The position numbers and the translations under genes were made by a program. The notes under the pieces are model-generated. The model made no database searches. It worked only from the letters and a program-made list of their open reading frames with translations, and had not been told where the DNA came from. From contig CM070902.1 in the NCBI GenBank assembly GCA_036417435.1, positions 135,831,886 through 135,895,885 on the forward strand: 64,000 nt of DNA, written 5' to 3'. Shown here piece by piece: positions 32,961 to 45,510 of the stretch (positions are counted from its first letter, which is position 1; the number at the start of each line of letters is the position of its first letter). The stretch is from Inia geoffrensis. Lineage: Eukaryota > Chordata > Mammalia > Artiodactyla > Iniidae.

Positions 32961-33409
32961 TATGGCTTGGAGTTGAGCTGTATATGGGCTTTATTGCTAA
33001 AGACATATAATACTACAACGCATCCCTTGTCCACTCACTCTTTCTTTTCTAGATGTCTATTTCATACCTTCTCCTTTATTTTCAACCCCCTATACTTATC
33101 TCCCCATACTCATTCTTAGCTGATAACCTTGTTTCTGAGTCACTGAGGAAATGGAAACAATCAGAAAACAAGTCCTGAACTCCTTAAACTGCACCTACCT
33201 ACTCACATAACAGCATCTGCACCAGCATCTTGTCTCCCTGCATTTAGCCTGGTTATATTACCCAAGCTCTGCCTCAAGCTAGCTTGTCCACATGTCCACT
33301 TTATCCCATCTACTCTCAACTTCTTCAGTAATTCTCCTCTTATTGTACTCCATCATCTCTCTCTCTCTGTCTCTCTGTCTCTCTCTCCTGGATCATTATC
33401 ATTAGTGCT
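32961..33409. other. Unassigned sequence with short (CT)n
   Basis: C/T-rich sequence has a (CT)n-like run at about 33354-33389. An old interspersed repeat is possible but not identified. Confidence 0.45.
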
Positions 33410-33420
33410 TTGTTTTGGTT

Positions 33421-33874
33421 TTTTTTTAACATCTTTATTGGAGTATAATTGCTTTACAGTGCTGTGTTAATTTCTGCTTTATAACAAAGTGAATAAGTTA
33501 TACATATACATATGTTCCCATATCTCTTCCCTCTTGCGTCTCCCTCCCTCCCACCCTCCCTATCCCACTCCTCTAGGTGGTCACAAAGCCCTGAGCTGAC
33601 CTCCCTGTGCTATGCGGCTGCTTCCCACTAGCTATTTTACATTTGGTAGTGTATATGTGTCCATGCCACTCTCTCACTTTGTCACAGCTTACTCTTCCCC
33701 CTCCCCATAACCTCAAGTCCATTCTCTAATAGGTCTGTGTCTTTATTCCCATCTAGCCCCTAGGTTCTTCATGACCTATTTTTTTCTTAGATTCCATATA
33801 TATGTGTTAGCACATGGTATTTGTTTTTCTCTTTCTGACTTACTTCACTCTGTATGACAGGCTCTAGGTCCATC
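33421..33874 (-). mobile_element. 5'-truncated L1 3' UTR
   Basis: A T-tract, then 'aacatctttattggagtata', 'gttcccatatctcttccctc' and 'ctttctgacttacttcactc', is the young cetartiodactyl L1 3' UTR on the minus strand. It matches the start of the large L1 at 58018. The flanking repeat 'cattagtg' plus a variable end occurs at 33410-33420 and 33875-33884. Confidence 0.9.
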
Positions 33875-33884
33875 CATTAGTGTT

Positions 33885-34391
33885 CAAAGATGCCCTTTTA
33901 TCTCATATTTTTAGAAAAAAATCTTGACTCTATTTTTCCCCATAGCTAATGCTCCAATTTTTTGGAGGGGAGGACAGTGACCTTGGTTTTAAACAAAATT
34001 CCTCAAAAGAGTTATTTGTACTTTTTTCTCCAATCTCTACTAGTCTTTCTTTAAACCCACCCAACAGGCCTGTACCATTCCACCAAAAGTATAAGAAATT
34101 ATAGCCAACACAGTTTAGTCATGCACATTTACGTAGGATGGGCCTAGGAAACACAAGAAAAGGCTTAGTCACACTATATCATTATGTTAACTAATCGTTA
34201 TTACAAACTAGCAACCTAAACCTTTTATGCAAATTCACATCAATTAACCTTCTAGTTGAGATACTGGGGGCTGGGGGTGGGATGTTATGGACAAGCATTA
34301 GCGTGAACATTTACAGCCTGTTGTGTCCCTTTCTCTTGACTTACTTCAGCCTCTTACTTCAGCTATCCCAAAAATTTAAGTATTAATTATT
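33885..34391. other. Unassigned sequence
   Basis: No gene or repeat is recognised. Confidence 0.5.
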
Positions 34392-34598
34392 ATTATTATT
34401 TTTTTTGCGGTATGCAGGCCTCTCACTGTTGTGGCCTCTCCCATTGCAGAGCACAGGCTCCGGACACGCAGGTTCAGCGGCCATGGCTCATGGGCCCAGT
34501 AGCCCTGTGGCATGTGGGATCTTCCCAGACCGGGGCACAAACCCGTGTCCCCTGCATCGGCAGGCAGACTCTCAACCACTGCGCCACCAGGGAAGCCC
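34392..34598 (-). mobile_element. Young CHR-2-type SINE
   Basis: On the minus strand it starts 'aggggcttccctggtggcgc', has box B near 'gggtttgtgccccggtctgg', a GC-rich body with 'gccatggccgctgaacctgc', and an A-tail. A weak direct repeat 'ttaatttt' borders it. The antisense plus-strand frames here are typical SINE artefacts. Confidence 0.92.
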
Positions 34599-34609
34599 CT
34601 TAATTTTTC

Positions 34610-35624
34610 AACTATATTGCATTTATAGTTTTTTTGTGAAATAATCCTACAGGTTCTTGTCTTTATAGGATCATTGCAAATATGAAAAGTAAAAAAAGAT
34701 GCCATTGTTGATCACAAGAACAGCAGAATTTAGAACATACGCAGGCAGAGAGAGAGAAAGAAAAAGACTGAGAGAAATCTTAGAACTCATTTCCTGAAAT
34801 GATTTGTCTCAACTGGAATGTGTCTCATAGTGAAAGAAATGAAGACAGAAAACACTACAGTACAAGAAGTGAAATGAACAAAGATTTATTTTAACTGGAG
34901 TTTTGAGATCAGAGTTACAAATGTCACAAAAATAAATGGTCTGAATGAATGTATTTTATCTGGGAAAATAATGAATTTAATAAAATAAATAAACTGTAAG
35001 ACATCTTATATTTCTGTTATTATAGACTCCTTCGGCATTTCCATTTAAATTCTACATTAGGTATTCAAATTCTCATTTGTACATCTGGCATAAATCAAAA
35101 TTCATGAATTTGTTAAAGGATTTTTGGTGTTGCTATTCAAGCAAATGAGTTTATTCATAATATCTCACAACTTGTTTCTGGTGGTTTAAAATATTGTTAT
35201 TTTGGTGTTGAATAATAATAAGGATCTCACAGCATGAAGAAGCTGAAGATGTTTGCATATCATCCAAAAACTACGTTAATATAGCAACTCAGCTAGGCTT
35301 AAAGATAGGTACCAAAATATGTACTAGAAAATGTTCTATTGACCAAACAACAAATTTTCATCTCAGCTATTATCATTAACACTCCCAATAGCTTTCAGTT
35401 TACAAAAAAAGTAAGGCAGTTAAGGTATATAATTAAGATAATACGGCATTTGCTTTATGCTCAGATTGAACGACCTCTTAGAAAATACTAAGAGTAATTT
35501 TTAAAAATCATGAAAAAAATCAAAATATAAACTTTTTACTGCTCATAGGACAAAGTCCAGTAACATTAGTTTTAAAATATACACATCATGACTATGATGT
35601 TCACAATGTTCAGTACCTATAAGT
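34610..35624. other. Unassigned sequence
   Basis: No gene or repeat is recognised apart from a short AG-rich run near 34744-34780. Confidence 0.5.
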
Positions 35625-35810
35625 TTAGAGCTGCTCTGTCCAATATGGAAGCCCTAACTGAATGCGTGGCTGACGTGCACTCAAAATAGGGGTGATCCAA
35701 ACTGAGATACATTCTACGTGAAAAGTGCTCACCAATCTTGAAAACTCGGTATTTGAAAAAAGAAGGTAAAATATCTCATTAAAGACTTCTAGAATCCTCC
35801 CAAGAATGTA
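35625..35810 (+). mobile_element. hAT-type DNA transposon remnant (MER1/Charlie-like)
   Basis: 'gagctgctctgtccaatatg' followed by 'gtggctgacgtgcactcaaa' and 'aggtaaaatatctcatta' resembles a common hAT-Charlie-type repeat whose ends read 'gctgtccaata'. Only one end is clear. The family name is uncertain. Confidence 0.5.
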
Positions 35811-35921
35811 GAGAGCAGAGCAGAACATTACTTCCATCTTTATAAAAAATGGTTAGAATAACTTCAAATTCATAACTCTTTTATATCTATTAAAGAACTG
35901 AGGTTGCAAAACAACTACCCA

Positions 35922-36144
35922 GGGATTCCCTGGTGGCGCAGTGGTTGAGAGTCCGCCTACCGATGCAGGGGACACGGGTTCGTGTCCCAGTCCAGGAAGA
36001 TCCCACATGCCGTGGAGCAGCTGGGCCCATGAGCCATGGCCGCTGAGCCTGCGCATCCGGAGCCTGTGCTCCACAATGGGAGAGGCCACAACAGTGAGAG
36101 GCCCCGCGTACCACAAAACAAAACAAAACAAAACAAAAAAGAAA
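35922..36144 (+). mobile_element. Young CHR-2-type SINE with TSD
   Basis: It starts 'gggattccctggtggcgcag' and has box A and box B. The body carries 'gccatggccgctgagcctgc', and the tail is a (CAAAA)n run. Repeats of 15 bp with one mismatch flank it (35907-35921 and 36145-36159, 'caaaac/taactaccca'). Confidence 0.95.
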
Positions 36145-36164
36145 CAAAATAACTACCCAAACAC

Positions 36165-37930
36165 TAAAGAGAGACAGGCATCTTCAGGGAGAGAGGGGAC
36201 ACAAACACTCACTTACCAGATGCTGCTGAACACCAACAGGAAGAACTCAGCTATAACAGTTGACAAATGGGTGAAGGCCCAGGGGACACTGGCAGTTGAA
36301 CAGTTGAACCCTTGGTAGCTCTAGAAATGGGAGGAGTCCACACCATCTTGCTGGATTTTCTCTGTGAATCCCACCATGTAATCACAGAAAAGATCAGAGA
36401 GTGTGAAGAATGTGTTGATTTTGATGCAGTCCTAGGGGAGGGGAAAGCACCTCTGCAGGAGGGCCAAGAAATGCCACTTGACTTTTTCTCCATCTCCTCA
36501 TAAGGAACGAATGCCTGTGGGTGGGAGTGCAACAAACCATTTTACTCTAGAGCACTGAAGGAGGGGAACAGGAAGAACATACTCCTGGGAGGAGCAGGAA
36601 TATTCTCTGGGTCCACACAGCCAGGAAAGGGGCAGAAGAACAGAGTAGACCATGCTTCTGACACCCAGGGACTTGGTTCCTGCTATGGCTGAGGCTTTGG
36701 AACAGACAACAGTCACCACCAGCAGTCCAACAAGCTTCAGGTAACAACAGTGTGCAAAGAGCCCCTTTCTGATGTGTAACTACAGCTGAGGGCTGCACAG
36801 ATCTAATGTAGTGAATGAATCCTCATCCTACACAAAAGGTATCACTGTAGGAATCAAAGTGTTCTTTGGGTTTAACCATAGTAGCAGCAAGCCTCAAATC
36901 TAGCCCAACTTTTTCTCAAACTCTTACACTAAAGGCCTAGCAGATGGACAAGTGTGCCCACTTCCATATATAAACATACATGTATAATGAAAAAGCATAC
37001 TCCCAAGAAACAATCATCAGAACCAAAACTCAGATATGACACAGGTGTTGAAGCTATATAACAGGAAATTTAAAATTACTATGATCAATATGTTTATGGC
37101 TCTAATGGAAATGATAGACAACATGCAAAATCAAATGGGTAACTTCAGCTGAGAGATGGGAACAATAAGAAATGATTAAATGGAAATGGCATAAATGAGA
37201 AAAACAGTAAGACAGATAAAGAATGCCTCCACTCCGTTCAACACTGTGAGGGAAGGATAAGTGAACTTGAAAATAGGCCAATAGAAGTTACCCAAACTAA
37301 GCACAAAGAGAAGAAAAAGTGAGCAAAAATAGAATACAGCATCTATAGCACCTGAAAATATCAAGCAGTATAATATACATGTAGTTTGAATTCCAGAAGA
37401 AAAAGAGAGAGAGAATTTGACAGAAGAAATCTTTTTAAAATTAATGAAAAAATAATGGCTGAGAATTTTCTAAAATTAATGACATATGCCAAACAGTAGA
37501 TCTCCAAACTCAACAACAAGTGGGAAAATACCAAAAGACAAAAACAAAACAAACCAAACAGAGCAAAACATAACAACATACACAGGCATATCATATTCAA
37601 ACTATTGAAAACAAAACTCAGAAAGAAAATCTTGATGACATGCAGAGGAGCAAAAATAAAAATTATTGCTGAATTCTCATGAGAAGCCATGAAAGCATGA
37701 GAAAATGAAATGATATTGTTAATGTACTGAAGAATAAAACAAGGATATCAACCCATAATTCTATAGTCAGTATTCTGTATAATTCTACAGTAGTATTAGA
37801 CAAGAAAAGTTTAATAATGACTTTCAAGGAGAAGGAATATATTATAAAACAGAAACTTGGACCTACACGAAGAGATGTAAGAGGGCTGGACTAGGATAAA
37901 GATAAAATAAGTTTGTATTTCTTAGTTTAA
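36165..37930 (+). repeat. HAL1/old-L1 ORF1-like remnant
   Basis: From about 37040 the plus strand follows the ORF1 order of HAL1 or old L1: 'gggaaggataagtgaacttg', then 'aaataggccaatagaagtta', 'ggctgagaattttctaaaat', and 'ggcatatcatattcaaacta'. The part left of 37040 may be its leader and is weaker. Stops are frequent. HAL1 is an extinct LINE with ORF1 only. Confidence 0.6.
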
Positions 37931-38154
37931 ACAAATCTAAAAAATAACAGTCTAAAGCAAAGTAGTTTGTGTTTACAACAAAAAAGTAAAATAAGTTATA
38001 TCAGTAGCACAAAGGATGGGAGAGAAAGATTGAGAATATACTATTTCGAGATCTTCATGCTACACATGAAGTGGTATAATGTTTAAAGGGATACTGATTA
38101 ATTAGGAAAACATATTGTAATAAAGACAAAGGGAACAAATAGAACAAGTAGTGA

Positions 38155-38372
38155 GATGACTCTAAGCTGTCCCAGCCGCCAGCCTTTGCGTCAACCCAAC
38201 TGAGGGCCCAGACATTATGAAACAGAGATGGGCCACACTTTGTGCACTCTGTTCAAATATTCTGACCAAAAAAAAAATAGTGAGATAGAATAATAACAAC
38301 TTTTTGTTTAAACCATTATGTTTGGGCGTATTTTATTATGTAGTGATAAATAATGCAAACAGTCAGGAATTA
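38155..38372 (+). repeat. MLT1-type LTR, right part
   Basis: 'agctgtcccagccgccagcc' followed by 'caacccaactgagggcccag' and a 'gtttaaaccattatgtttgg' end fits the 3' half of an MLT1 LTR. Confidence 0.6.
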
Positions 38373-38483
38373 TTAAATTGCAAGAAACAAAAAATTCTAC
38401 CCAAATTAGCCCAAATAAAAATATATTTATGATAAGTATACAGGGATGTCTCAAACACTTAATTTATTTTTTCATTTAACAAA

Positions 38484-38690
38484 TATTTATTGAGCACTTA
38501 CTACCTGCACTTACTGAAGATATTATAGTGCTTGGTAATTTATGTGTATTATTTCATTTCATCTAAATATTTTACCAATGAAGAAACTGAGGTCTGAAGC
38601 TAAGTTTTTGTCAAAGACTCATAGCTGCTAATAAGCAGTTGAGCTGGGATCCAGATTTAGGTCAGATTGTAGCTCTTATAATCATAAAGA
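38484..38690 (-). repeat. MIR SINE, minus strand
   Basis: 'tattgagcacttactacctg', then 'accaatgaagaaactgaggt', then 'gagctgggatccagatttag' is MIR in reverse order. Confidence 0.75.
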
Positions 38691-38949
38691 TCTTCTCTTT
38701 TCACATAAACACTTGATTTTAAGAAACAGTTCTGCCTCACATGCCATCAAAAGTGTTTAGGCAGTAACTCACCTGTCCCTCTGTCTGGTGCCACATGGCC
38801 CCTTGTCTATACATAGTTCAGGTCAATAGACTAGCATGTCAGCCATGACATTGTCACTGACTCCTTTGTGGAGAGTCAGTATGAAAAGACAGTAAAGAGA
38901 CAGCTGACTTCTGGTGAGAATGAAGGAAAGAGTGATTCAAGGATTCTAC

Positions 38950-39165
38950 TTCAGCATAGCCATTATGAACAGAGGCTTAAGGGTCAGACAAACTGATTCA
39001 AATCCCAGCTACTCTATTTTCTAACTGTGAGGTAAATTTCTTTATCTGGCTAAGTCTCAATATTTATATATATATTTGGGATAATAAAAATTCACAGATA
39101 TATATTAAGATTCAAATGAAATAATGTCCCTGCTTCTCAATTAAGCTATTATTATTTTGGGGCCT
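38950..39165 (+). repeat. MIR SINE
   Basis: 'gaggcttaagggtcagacaa', 'attcaaatcccagctactct', 'ttctttatctggctaagtct' and 'agattcaaatgaaataatgt' follow MIR order. Confidence 0.7.
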
Positions 39166-40714
39166 TTGGATAACAGGGTGGTCAGTGGATTTATTCACTG
39201 AGACATAACCATAGGAAAAAGAATGAATTTTGGAGGGTGAAAGTCAAATTTGGTACATGTTGAGTTTGAAATACTTGTGGGACATTCCACTGAAGATTAA
39301 CCATAGATAGTTGGATACACAGTTATGTAGGGAGCAAAGAGCAATGAACTCAAATAAGGTAATGTCCAGTTTCTAGAGGCACTTGAATCCCAAATTGAGA
39401 CTTCTGAATCAATAAAAAACATGGGAAGTTTCTGAGCAGGAGAATGAATTCTGCTGCTAAAAGAAAAAGTTCTGTACACAAAAAATCCTTCCTTATGTGA
39501 CTCTCTAATAATAAGATACTAAAATGTTGAATATTACAATATTTTAAAAAATCACATAATTTAAAACTTTTAATTACTCTAATCACTTTATGTGTAAATA
39601 CTTTTTAATATTGCTAAGCAGTGGAGAATGATATATCCCCATTAATGTCAATATCATCTGGAAAATGATGATTTTTTTTGAGAGAAGTCAATGTTAAAGC
39701 TTTGTATTATTCAGGGAATGTGTGGAGACGGATCTAATTTGTAACCTGGCACTAGAATTCAGCAAGTTAGGACAATGAAGTGTCAAGTGCATCCTGATGA
39801 TTATGCAAATCACAAGTACATTACCTCTAATGGCTGCCACTGTGCCTTACTCTCCTCCCACAGGGTGTCCACCTCCAACTCTAACCTGCTGATCTCAAGT
39901 GCCTTTCAGTGTTGGGAAAGGAGTGCTGCTTATCATTGGTATTGAGAACATCATTCATGGTAATGCTAGGCACAACTGAAAATATTTTCTAGCCTGACAA
40001 AGCATATATTGGTAACCTTGCTAAGGACATCATATAAGCCTTGCAATGATTTGCTGAGAAGGGCATGTAACAGGCAGATGATTGTCTTATTGCATAATAT
40101 CTAAATAAGAACAATCCAGACTTAGTAACTTCTTAATACCATCATTTTAAGAAAGGAAAGTAAAAAAAAAAGAGCAGACTCATGACAAAGAAGGTATTGG
40201 TAAAGCTAAGAACTTTGGGCTGCAAATACATTGGCATAATATCAGTTCCCCAAAACGAGCTCAGTTCCTCTCATTAGTGGATCTGTATTAAAAGTGTAGT
40301 CAATTATTATGATTATATTTTGTTAATAAACAGTTTGGAAAATTTGTTTTTTTCTATTTTTAGGTAGGTACTTACATAATATCCTTGAATTAACCTCTTT
40401 GCTCACAAAGCCTAAAACATTTAGTATCTGGCCCTTTACAGAAAAAGTTTGTTGATTAATCATAATTTATTCTTTTAAGTGGGGAAGAGTGTCCTTCCCA
40501 GACCAGATATCTCCAGAAGGTCAAAATTGACTGTTGGTAAGAGAAGTGGAGTAGGAAGTATAATTATTGGAATGAAACCCACTACATTAACCTAAAGTAT
40601 GAACCAGGATGACATATATTAAAAAAACTTACTCCTAATTTGGAATGGCTGGAAGATTGTGAAGAAATGGTTAGAAGATGTTGTTTAAAGGTATTTAGTG
40701 ATCAGATTATCAGG
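39166..40714. other. Unassigned sequence
   Basis: About 1.5 kb have no recognised repeat or gene. An octamer-like ATGCAAAT lies near 39803 next to TAAT cores, which alone proves nothing. Confidence 0.45.
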
Positions 40715-41105
40715 TCATATATATCATACTAAATAAATTGTTTTGTTGCCTGTAATTTTGGTGTCATATACAAGAAATTGTTGCCTAGGCCAATGTTATG
40801 AAGCTTTACCCCTGTGTTTTATGCTATGATTTTAAACTTGTGAAAGGTCAGTTGCTCTTATTTGCATGGGTTTATTTCTGGCCTCTATATTCTGTTCCAT
40901 TGGTCCATCTGTCTGTCTTTTGTCAATACCATACTGTTTTAATTTACTGTAGCTTTGTAATATATTTTGAAATCAGGAAGTGTGATATGTCTTCAGCTTT
41001 GTTCTTTTTTCTCAAGATTGTTTTGGCTATTTGGGGTCTATTGTGTTTCTATATGAATTTTAGAATTGCTTTTTCTATTTTGGTAAAAAGTGCTATTGTG
41101 ATTTT
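40715..41105 (-). mobile_element. Older L1, inverted arm, left piece
   Basis: This is minus-strand ORF2 sequence. It continues at 48513 once the younger L1 is removed, and the old L1 then switches to plus orientation at 48887. This orientation switch is the mark of twin priming. Frames are closed. Confidence 0.8.
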
Positions 41106-41549
41106 TTTCTTAAATTTTTTATTGGAGTATAGTTGACTTACAATGTTGTGTTAGTTTCAGGTGTACAGCAAAGTGAATCAGTTATACATATATCCACTGT
41201 TTTTTTTTTTTATTTCTTTTAAGATTCTTTTCCCATATAGGCCATTACAGAGTGAGTAGAGTTCCCTGTGCTACACAGCAGGTTCTTATTATCTATCTAT
41301 TTTATATATAGTACATATGTCAGTCCCAATCTGCAAATTTCTCTTCCCCACTTATACCCTGGTAAACATAAATTTGTTTTCTACATCAATGACTTTACTT
41401 CCGTTTTGTAAATAAGTTCATTTGCATGCTTTTTTTTATTTTTAAGATTCCACATATAAGTGATGTCATATGATATTTGTCTTTCTGTGTCAGACTTACT
41501 TCACCCAATATGACAATCTCTAGGTCCATCAATGTTGCTGTAAATGTCA
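41106..41549 (-). other. L1 3' UTR
   Basis: Non-coding 3' UTR of the 7.4-kb L1, with a second T-run at 41200-41212. It resembles the L1 at 57346-57941 ('gtttcaggtgtacagcaaag') more than the one at 58018. Confidence 0.8.
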
Positions 41550-44500
41550 TTATTTTGTTCTTTTTTATGGCTGAGAAATATTCCATTGTATATATGTACC
41601 ACATCTTCTTTATCCATTCCTCTGTTGATGGACATTTAGCTTGCTTCCATCTCCTGGCTACTGTAAATAGTGCTGCAATGAATATTGAGGTACTGTATCT
41701 TTTTAAATTATGGTTTTATCTGGGTATATGCCTAGGAATGGGATTGCTGGGTCATATGGTAGTTCTATTTTTAGTTTTTTAATGAACCTCCATACTTTTC
41801 TCCAGAGTGGCTGTACCAATTTACATTCCCACCAAGAGTGTAGGAGGGTCCCCTTTCCTCCACACCCTCTTCAGCCTTTATTATTTGTAGATTTTTTGAT
41901 GATGGTCATTCTGACTGGTGTGAAATGATACCTCATTGTAGTTTTAACTTGCATTTCACTAGTAATTAGTGATGTTGAGCATCTTTTAATGTGCTTTTTG
42001 GCCATCTGTATGTCTTCTTTGGAGAAATGTCTATTTAGATCTTCTGCCCATTTTTTGATTGGGTTATTTGTTTTCTTGATATTGAGCTGCATGAGATTTT
42101 TGTATATTTTGGAGATTAATCCCTTGTTGGTTGCTTCATTTGGAAATATTTTCTCCCATTCTGAGGGTTGTCTTTTTGTTTTGTTTATGGTTTCCTTTGC
42201 TGTTCAAAAGCTTTTAAGTTTCACTGGATCCCATTTGTTTATTTTTGTTTTTATTTTCATTATTCTAGGAGGTGGGTCAAAAAAGATCTAACTGTGATTT
42301 ATGTCAAAGAATGTTCTGCTTATGTATTCCTCTAAGAGTTTTACAGTGTCTGACCTTATATTTAGGTCTTTCATCTATTTTGAGTTTATTTTTGTGTATG
42401 GTGTTAAGAAGTATTCTAATTTCATTTGTTTACATGTAGCTGTCCAGTTTTCCCAGGACCACTTATTCAAGAGACTGTCTTTTCTCCATTGTATGTTCTT
42501 GCCTCCTTTGTCATACATTAAGTGATCATAGGTGCATGGGTTTATCTCTGGGCTTTCTATCCTGTTCCATTGATCTATATGTCTGTTTTTGTGCCAGTAC
42601 CATACTGTTTTGATTACTGTAGCTTTGTAATACAGTCTGAAGTCAGGGAGCTTGATTCCTCCAGCTCCATTTTGCTTTCTCAAGGTTGCTTTGTCTATTT
42701 GGGGTCTTTTGTGTCTCCATACAAATTGTAAACTGTTTTTTTGTTGTTCTAAATCCGTAAAAAATGCCATTGGTGATTTGATAGGAATTGCATTGAATCT
42801 GTAGATTGCTTTGGGTAGTCTAGTCATTTTCACAATATTGATTCTTACAATCCAAGAACATGGTATATATATCCATCTGTTTGTCATCTTTCATTTCTTT
42901 CATCAGCATCTTGCAGTTTTCTGAGTACAGGTTTTTGCCTCCTTACATAGGTTTATTCCTAGGTATTTTATTCTTTTTGTTGTGATGGTAAGTGAGATTG
43001 TTTCCTTAATTTCTCTTTCTGACCATTTCTTGTTAGTGTATAGGAATGCAAGAGAATTCTGTGTATTAATTTTGTATCCTGAAACTTTGCCAAATTCATT
43101 GGTGAGCTCTAGTAGTTTTCTGGTAGCATTTTTAAGATTTTCTATGTTTAGTATCATGTCATTTGCAAACAGTGACAGTTTTACTTCTTCTTTTCCAATT
43201 TGGGTTATGTTTATTTCTTTTTCTTCTCTGATTGCCATGGCTAGGACTTCCAAAACTATGTTGAATAAAAGTGGTGAGAGTGGATATCCTTGTCTTGTTC
43301 CTGATCTTAGGGGAAATGCTTTCAGTTTTTCACCATTGAGAATGATGTTTGCTGTGGGTTTGTTGTAAATCACCTTTATTATGTCAAGGTAGTTTTCCTC
43401 TATGCCCACATTTTTTTTAATTTTTGAATTTTATTTTATTTTTTTTTTATACAGCAGGTTCTTATTAGTAATCAATTTTATACCCATCAGTGTATACATG
43501 TCAATCCCAATCACACAATTCATCACACCCCCACCCCCACACCCCCACTGCTTTCCCCCCTTGGTGTCCATACGTTTGTTCTCTACATCTGTGTCTCAAT
43601 TTCTGCCCTGCAAACCGGTTCATCTGTACTACGCCCACTTTCTGGAAAGTTTTTTTTTTTAACATAAACGGGTGTGGAATTTTGTCAGAAGCTTTTTCTG
43701 CATCTATTGAGGTGATCATATGATTTTTATTCTTCAATTTGTTAACATGGCGTGTCCTATTGATTGATTTGCGTATGTTGAGGAATCCTTGCATTACTGG
43801 GAGAAATCCCACTTGTTGATGGTATATGATCCTTTTAATGTGTTGTTGGATTCTGCTTGTTAGTATGTTGTTGAGGATTTTTGCATCTTTGTTCATCAGT
43901 GATATAGGTGTGTAATTTTCTTTTTTTGTGATATCTTTGTCTGGTTTTGCTATCAGGGTGATGGTGGCCAAGTAGAATGAGCTTGGGAGTGTTCCTTCCT
44001 CTGAAAATTTTTGGAAGAGTTTGAGAAGGATAGGTGTTAGCTCTTCTCTAGATGTTTGATAGAATTTGCCTGTGATGCCATCTGATCATGGACTTTTGTT
44101 TGTTGGAAGATTTTTAATCACAGTTTCAATTTCATTACTTGTGATTGGTCTGTTCATATTTTCTATTTCTTCCTGGTTCAGTCTTGGAAGGTTTCTAAGA
44201 ATTTGTCCATTTCTTCCAGGTTGTACATTTTATTGGCATAGAGTTGCTTGTTATAGTCTCTTGTGATCCTTTGTATTTCTGCGATGTCAGTTGTAATTTC
44301 TCCTTTTTCATTTCTAATTTTATTGTTTGACTTCTCTTCCCTTTTTCTTAATGAATCTGGCTAAAGGTTTGCCGATTTTCTGTATCTTCTCAAAGAACCA
44401 GCTTTTAGTTTCATTGATCTTTGCTATTGTTTTCTTCATCTCTATTTCATGTATTTCAGCTCTGATCTTTATGATTTCTTTCCTTCTACTAAGTTTGGGT

Positions 44501-45475
44501 TTTGTTTGTTCTTCTTTCTCTAGTTGCTTTAGGTGTAAGATTAGGTTGTTTATTTGGGATTTTTCTTGTTCCTTGAGGTAAGATTATATTGCTATAAACT
44601 TCTCTCTTAGAACTGCTTTTACTGCATCCCATAGGTTTTGGGTCATCATGTTTCTGTTGTCATCTTTTTCTAGGTAGTTTTTGATTTCCTCTTTGATTTC
44701 TTCAGTGATCCATTGGTGATTTAGTAGTCTATTGTTTAACCTTCATGTGCTTGTGTTTTTTTACAATTTTTTACCCTGTGATTGACTTCTAATCTCATAA
44801 TATTTTGGTTGGAAAAGACACTTGATATGATTTCAATTTTCTTACATTTACCAAGGCTTGATTTGTGACCCAAGATGTGATCTATCCTGGAGAATGTTCT
44901 GTGTGCACCTGAAAAGAAAGTGTATTCTGCTGCTTTCAGATTTAATGTCTTATAAATATCAATTAAGTCCATCTTGTTTAATGTATCATTTAAGGCTTGT
45001 TTCCTTATTAATTTTCTGTTTGGATGATCTATCCATTGGTGAAAGTAGAGTGTTAAAGTCCCTCACTATTATTGTTTTACTGTCAATTTCCCCTTTATGG
45101 CTGTTAGCATTTGCCTTATGTATTGAGGTGCTCTTATGTTGGGTACATAAATATTTACAATTGTTATATTTCTTCTTGGATTGATCTCTTGATCATTATG
45201 CAGAGTCCTCCCTTGTCTCTTGTAACAGTCTTATTTTAAAGTCTATTTTATCTGATATGAGTATTGCTACTCCAGCTGTCTTTTGATATACATTTGCATG
45301 GAATATTTTTTTGCATCACCTTACTTCCAGTCTGTATGCATCCCCAGATCTGAAGCTTGTCTCTTGTAGACAACATTTATATGGATCTTCTTTTTGTATC
45401 CATTCTGCCAGTCTATGTATTTTTATTGGAGCATTTAATCCATTACATTTAAGGTAATTATCAATATGTATGTTC
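41550..45475 (-). pseudogene. L1 ORF2 pseudogene (endonuclease/reverse transcriptase)
   Basis: Broken frames cover the whole ORF2. Around 44736-44972 is the end of the endonuclease ('FSRIDHILGHKSSL'). At 43501-43971 is RT finger and palm sequence ([15 protein letters not shown], motif A altered). At 42903-43409 is the motif-C region, where the usual YADD/FADD reads FAND, a change at a catalytic aspartate. Frames at 42375-42887 (thumb) and 41871-42092 follow. An inserted L1 fragment (43414-43628) and many stops leave it without function. Confidence 0.88.
43414..43628 (-). mobile_element. L1 3' UTR fragment inserted in L1 ORF2
   Basis: A T-rich start, then 'cagcaggttcttattagtaa' and 'tgtccatacgtttgttctct', is the same 3' UTR subtype as in the composite L1 at 26289. 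The repeat 'cta(t/c)gcccac(a/t)tt' flanks it (43401-43413 and 43629-43641, 11 of 13 matching). It splits the RT region of the host L1. Confidence 0.85.
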
Positions 45476-45510
45476 CTGTCGCCATTTTCTTAATTGTTTT
45501 AGGTTTGTTC

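Noticed and set aside
35853..36318. Several overlapping frames of 67-125 codons on both strands
   Set aside because: They are CHR-2 SINE frames, with the same antisense peptide pattern at 2703-2992, 34376-34705 and 50537-50933. Repeat-derived, not genes.
39795..39815. Octamer-like ATGCAAAT with nearby TAAT cores as an enhancer
   Set aside because: Such short motifs are expected by chance in AT-rich DNA, and nothing else supports a regulatory element.
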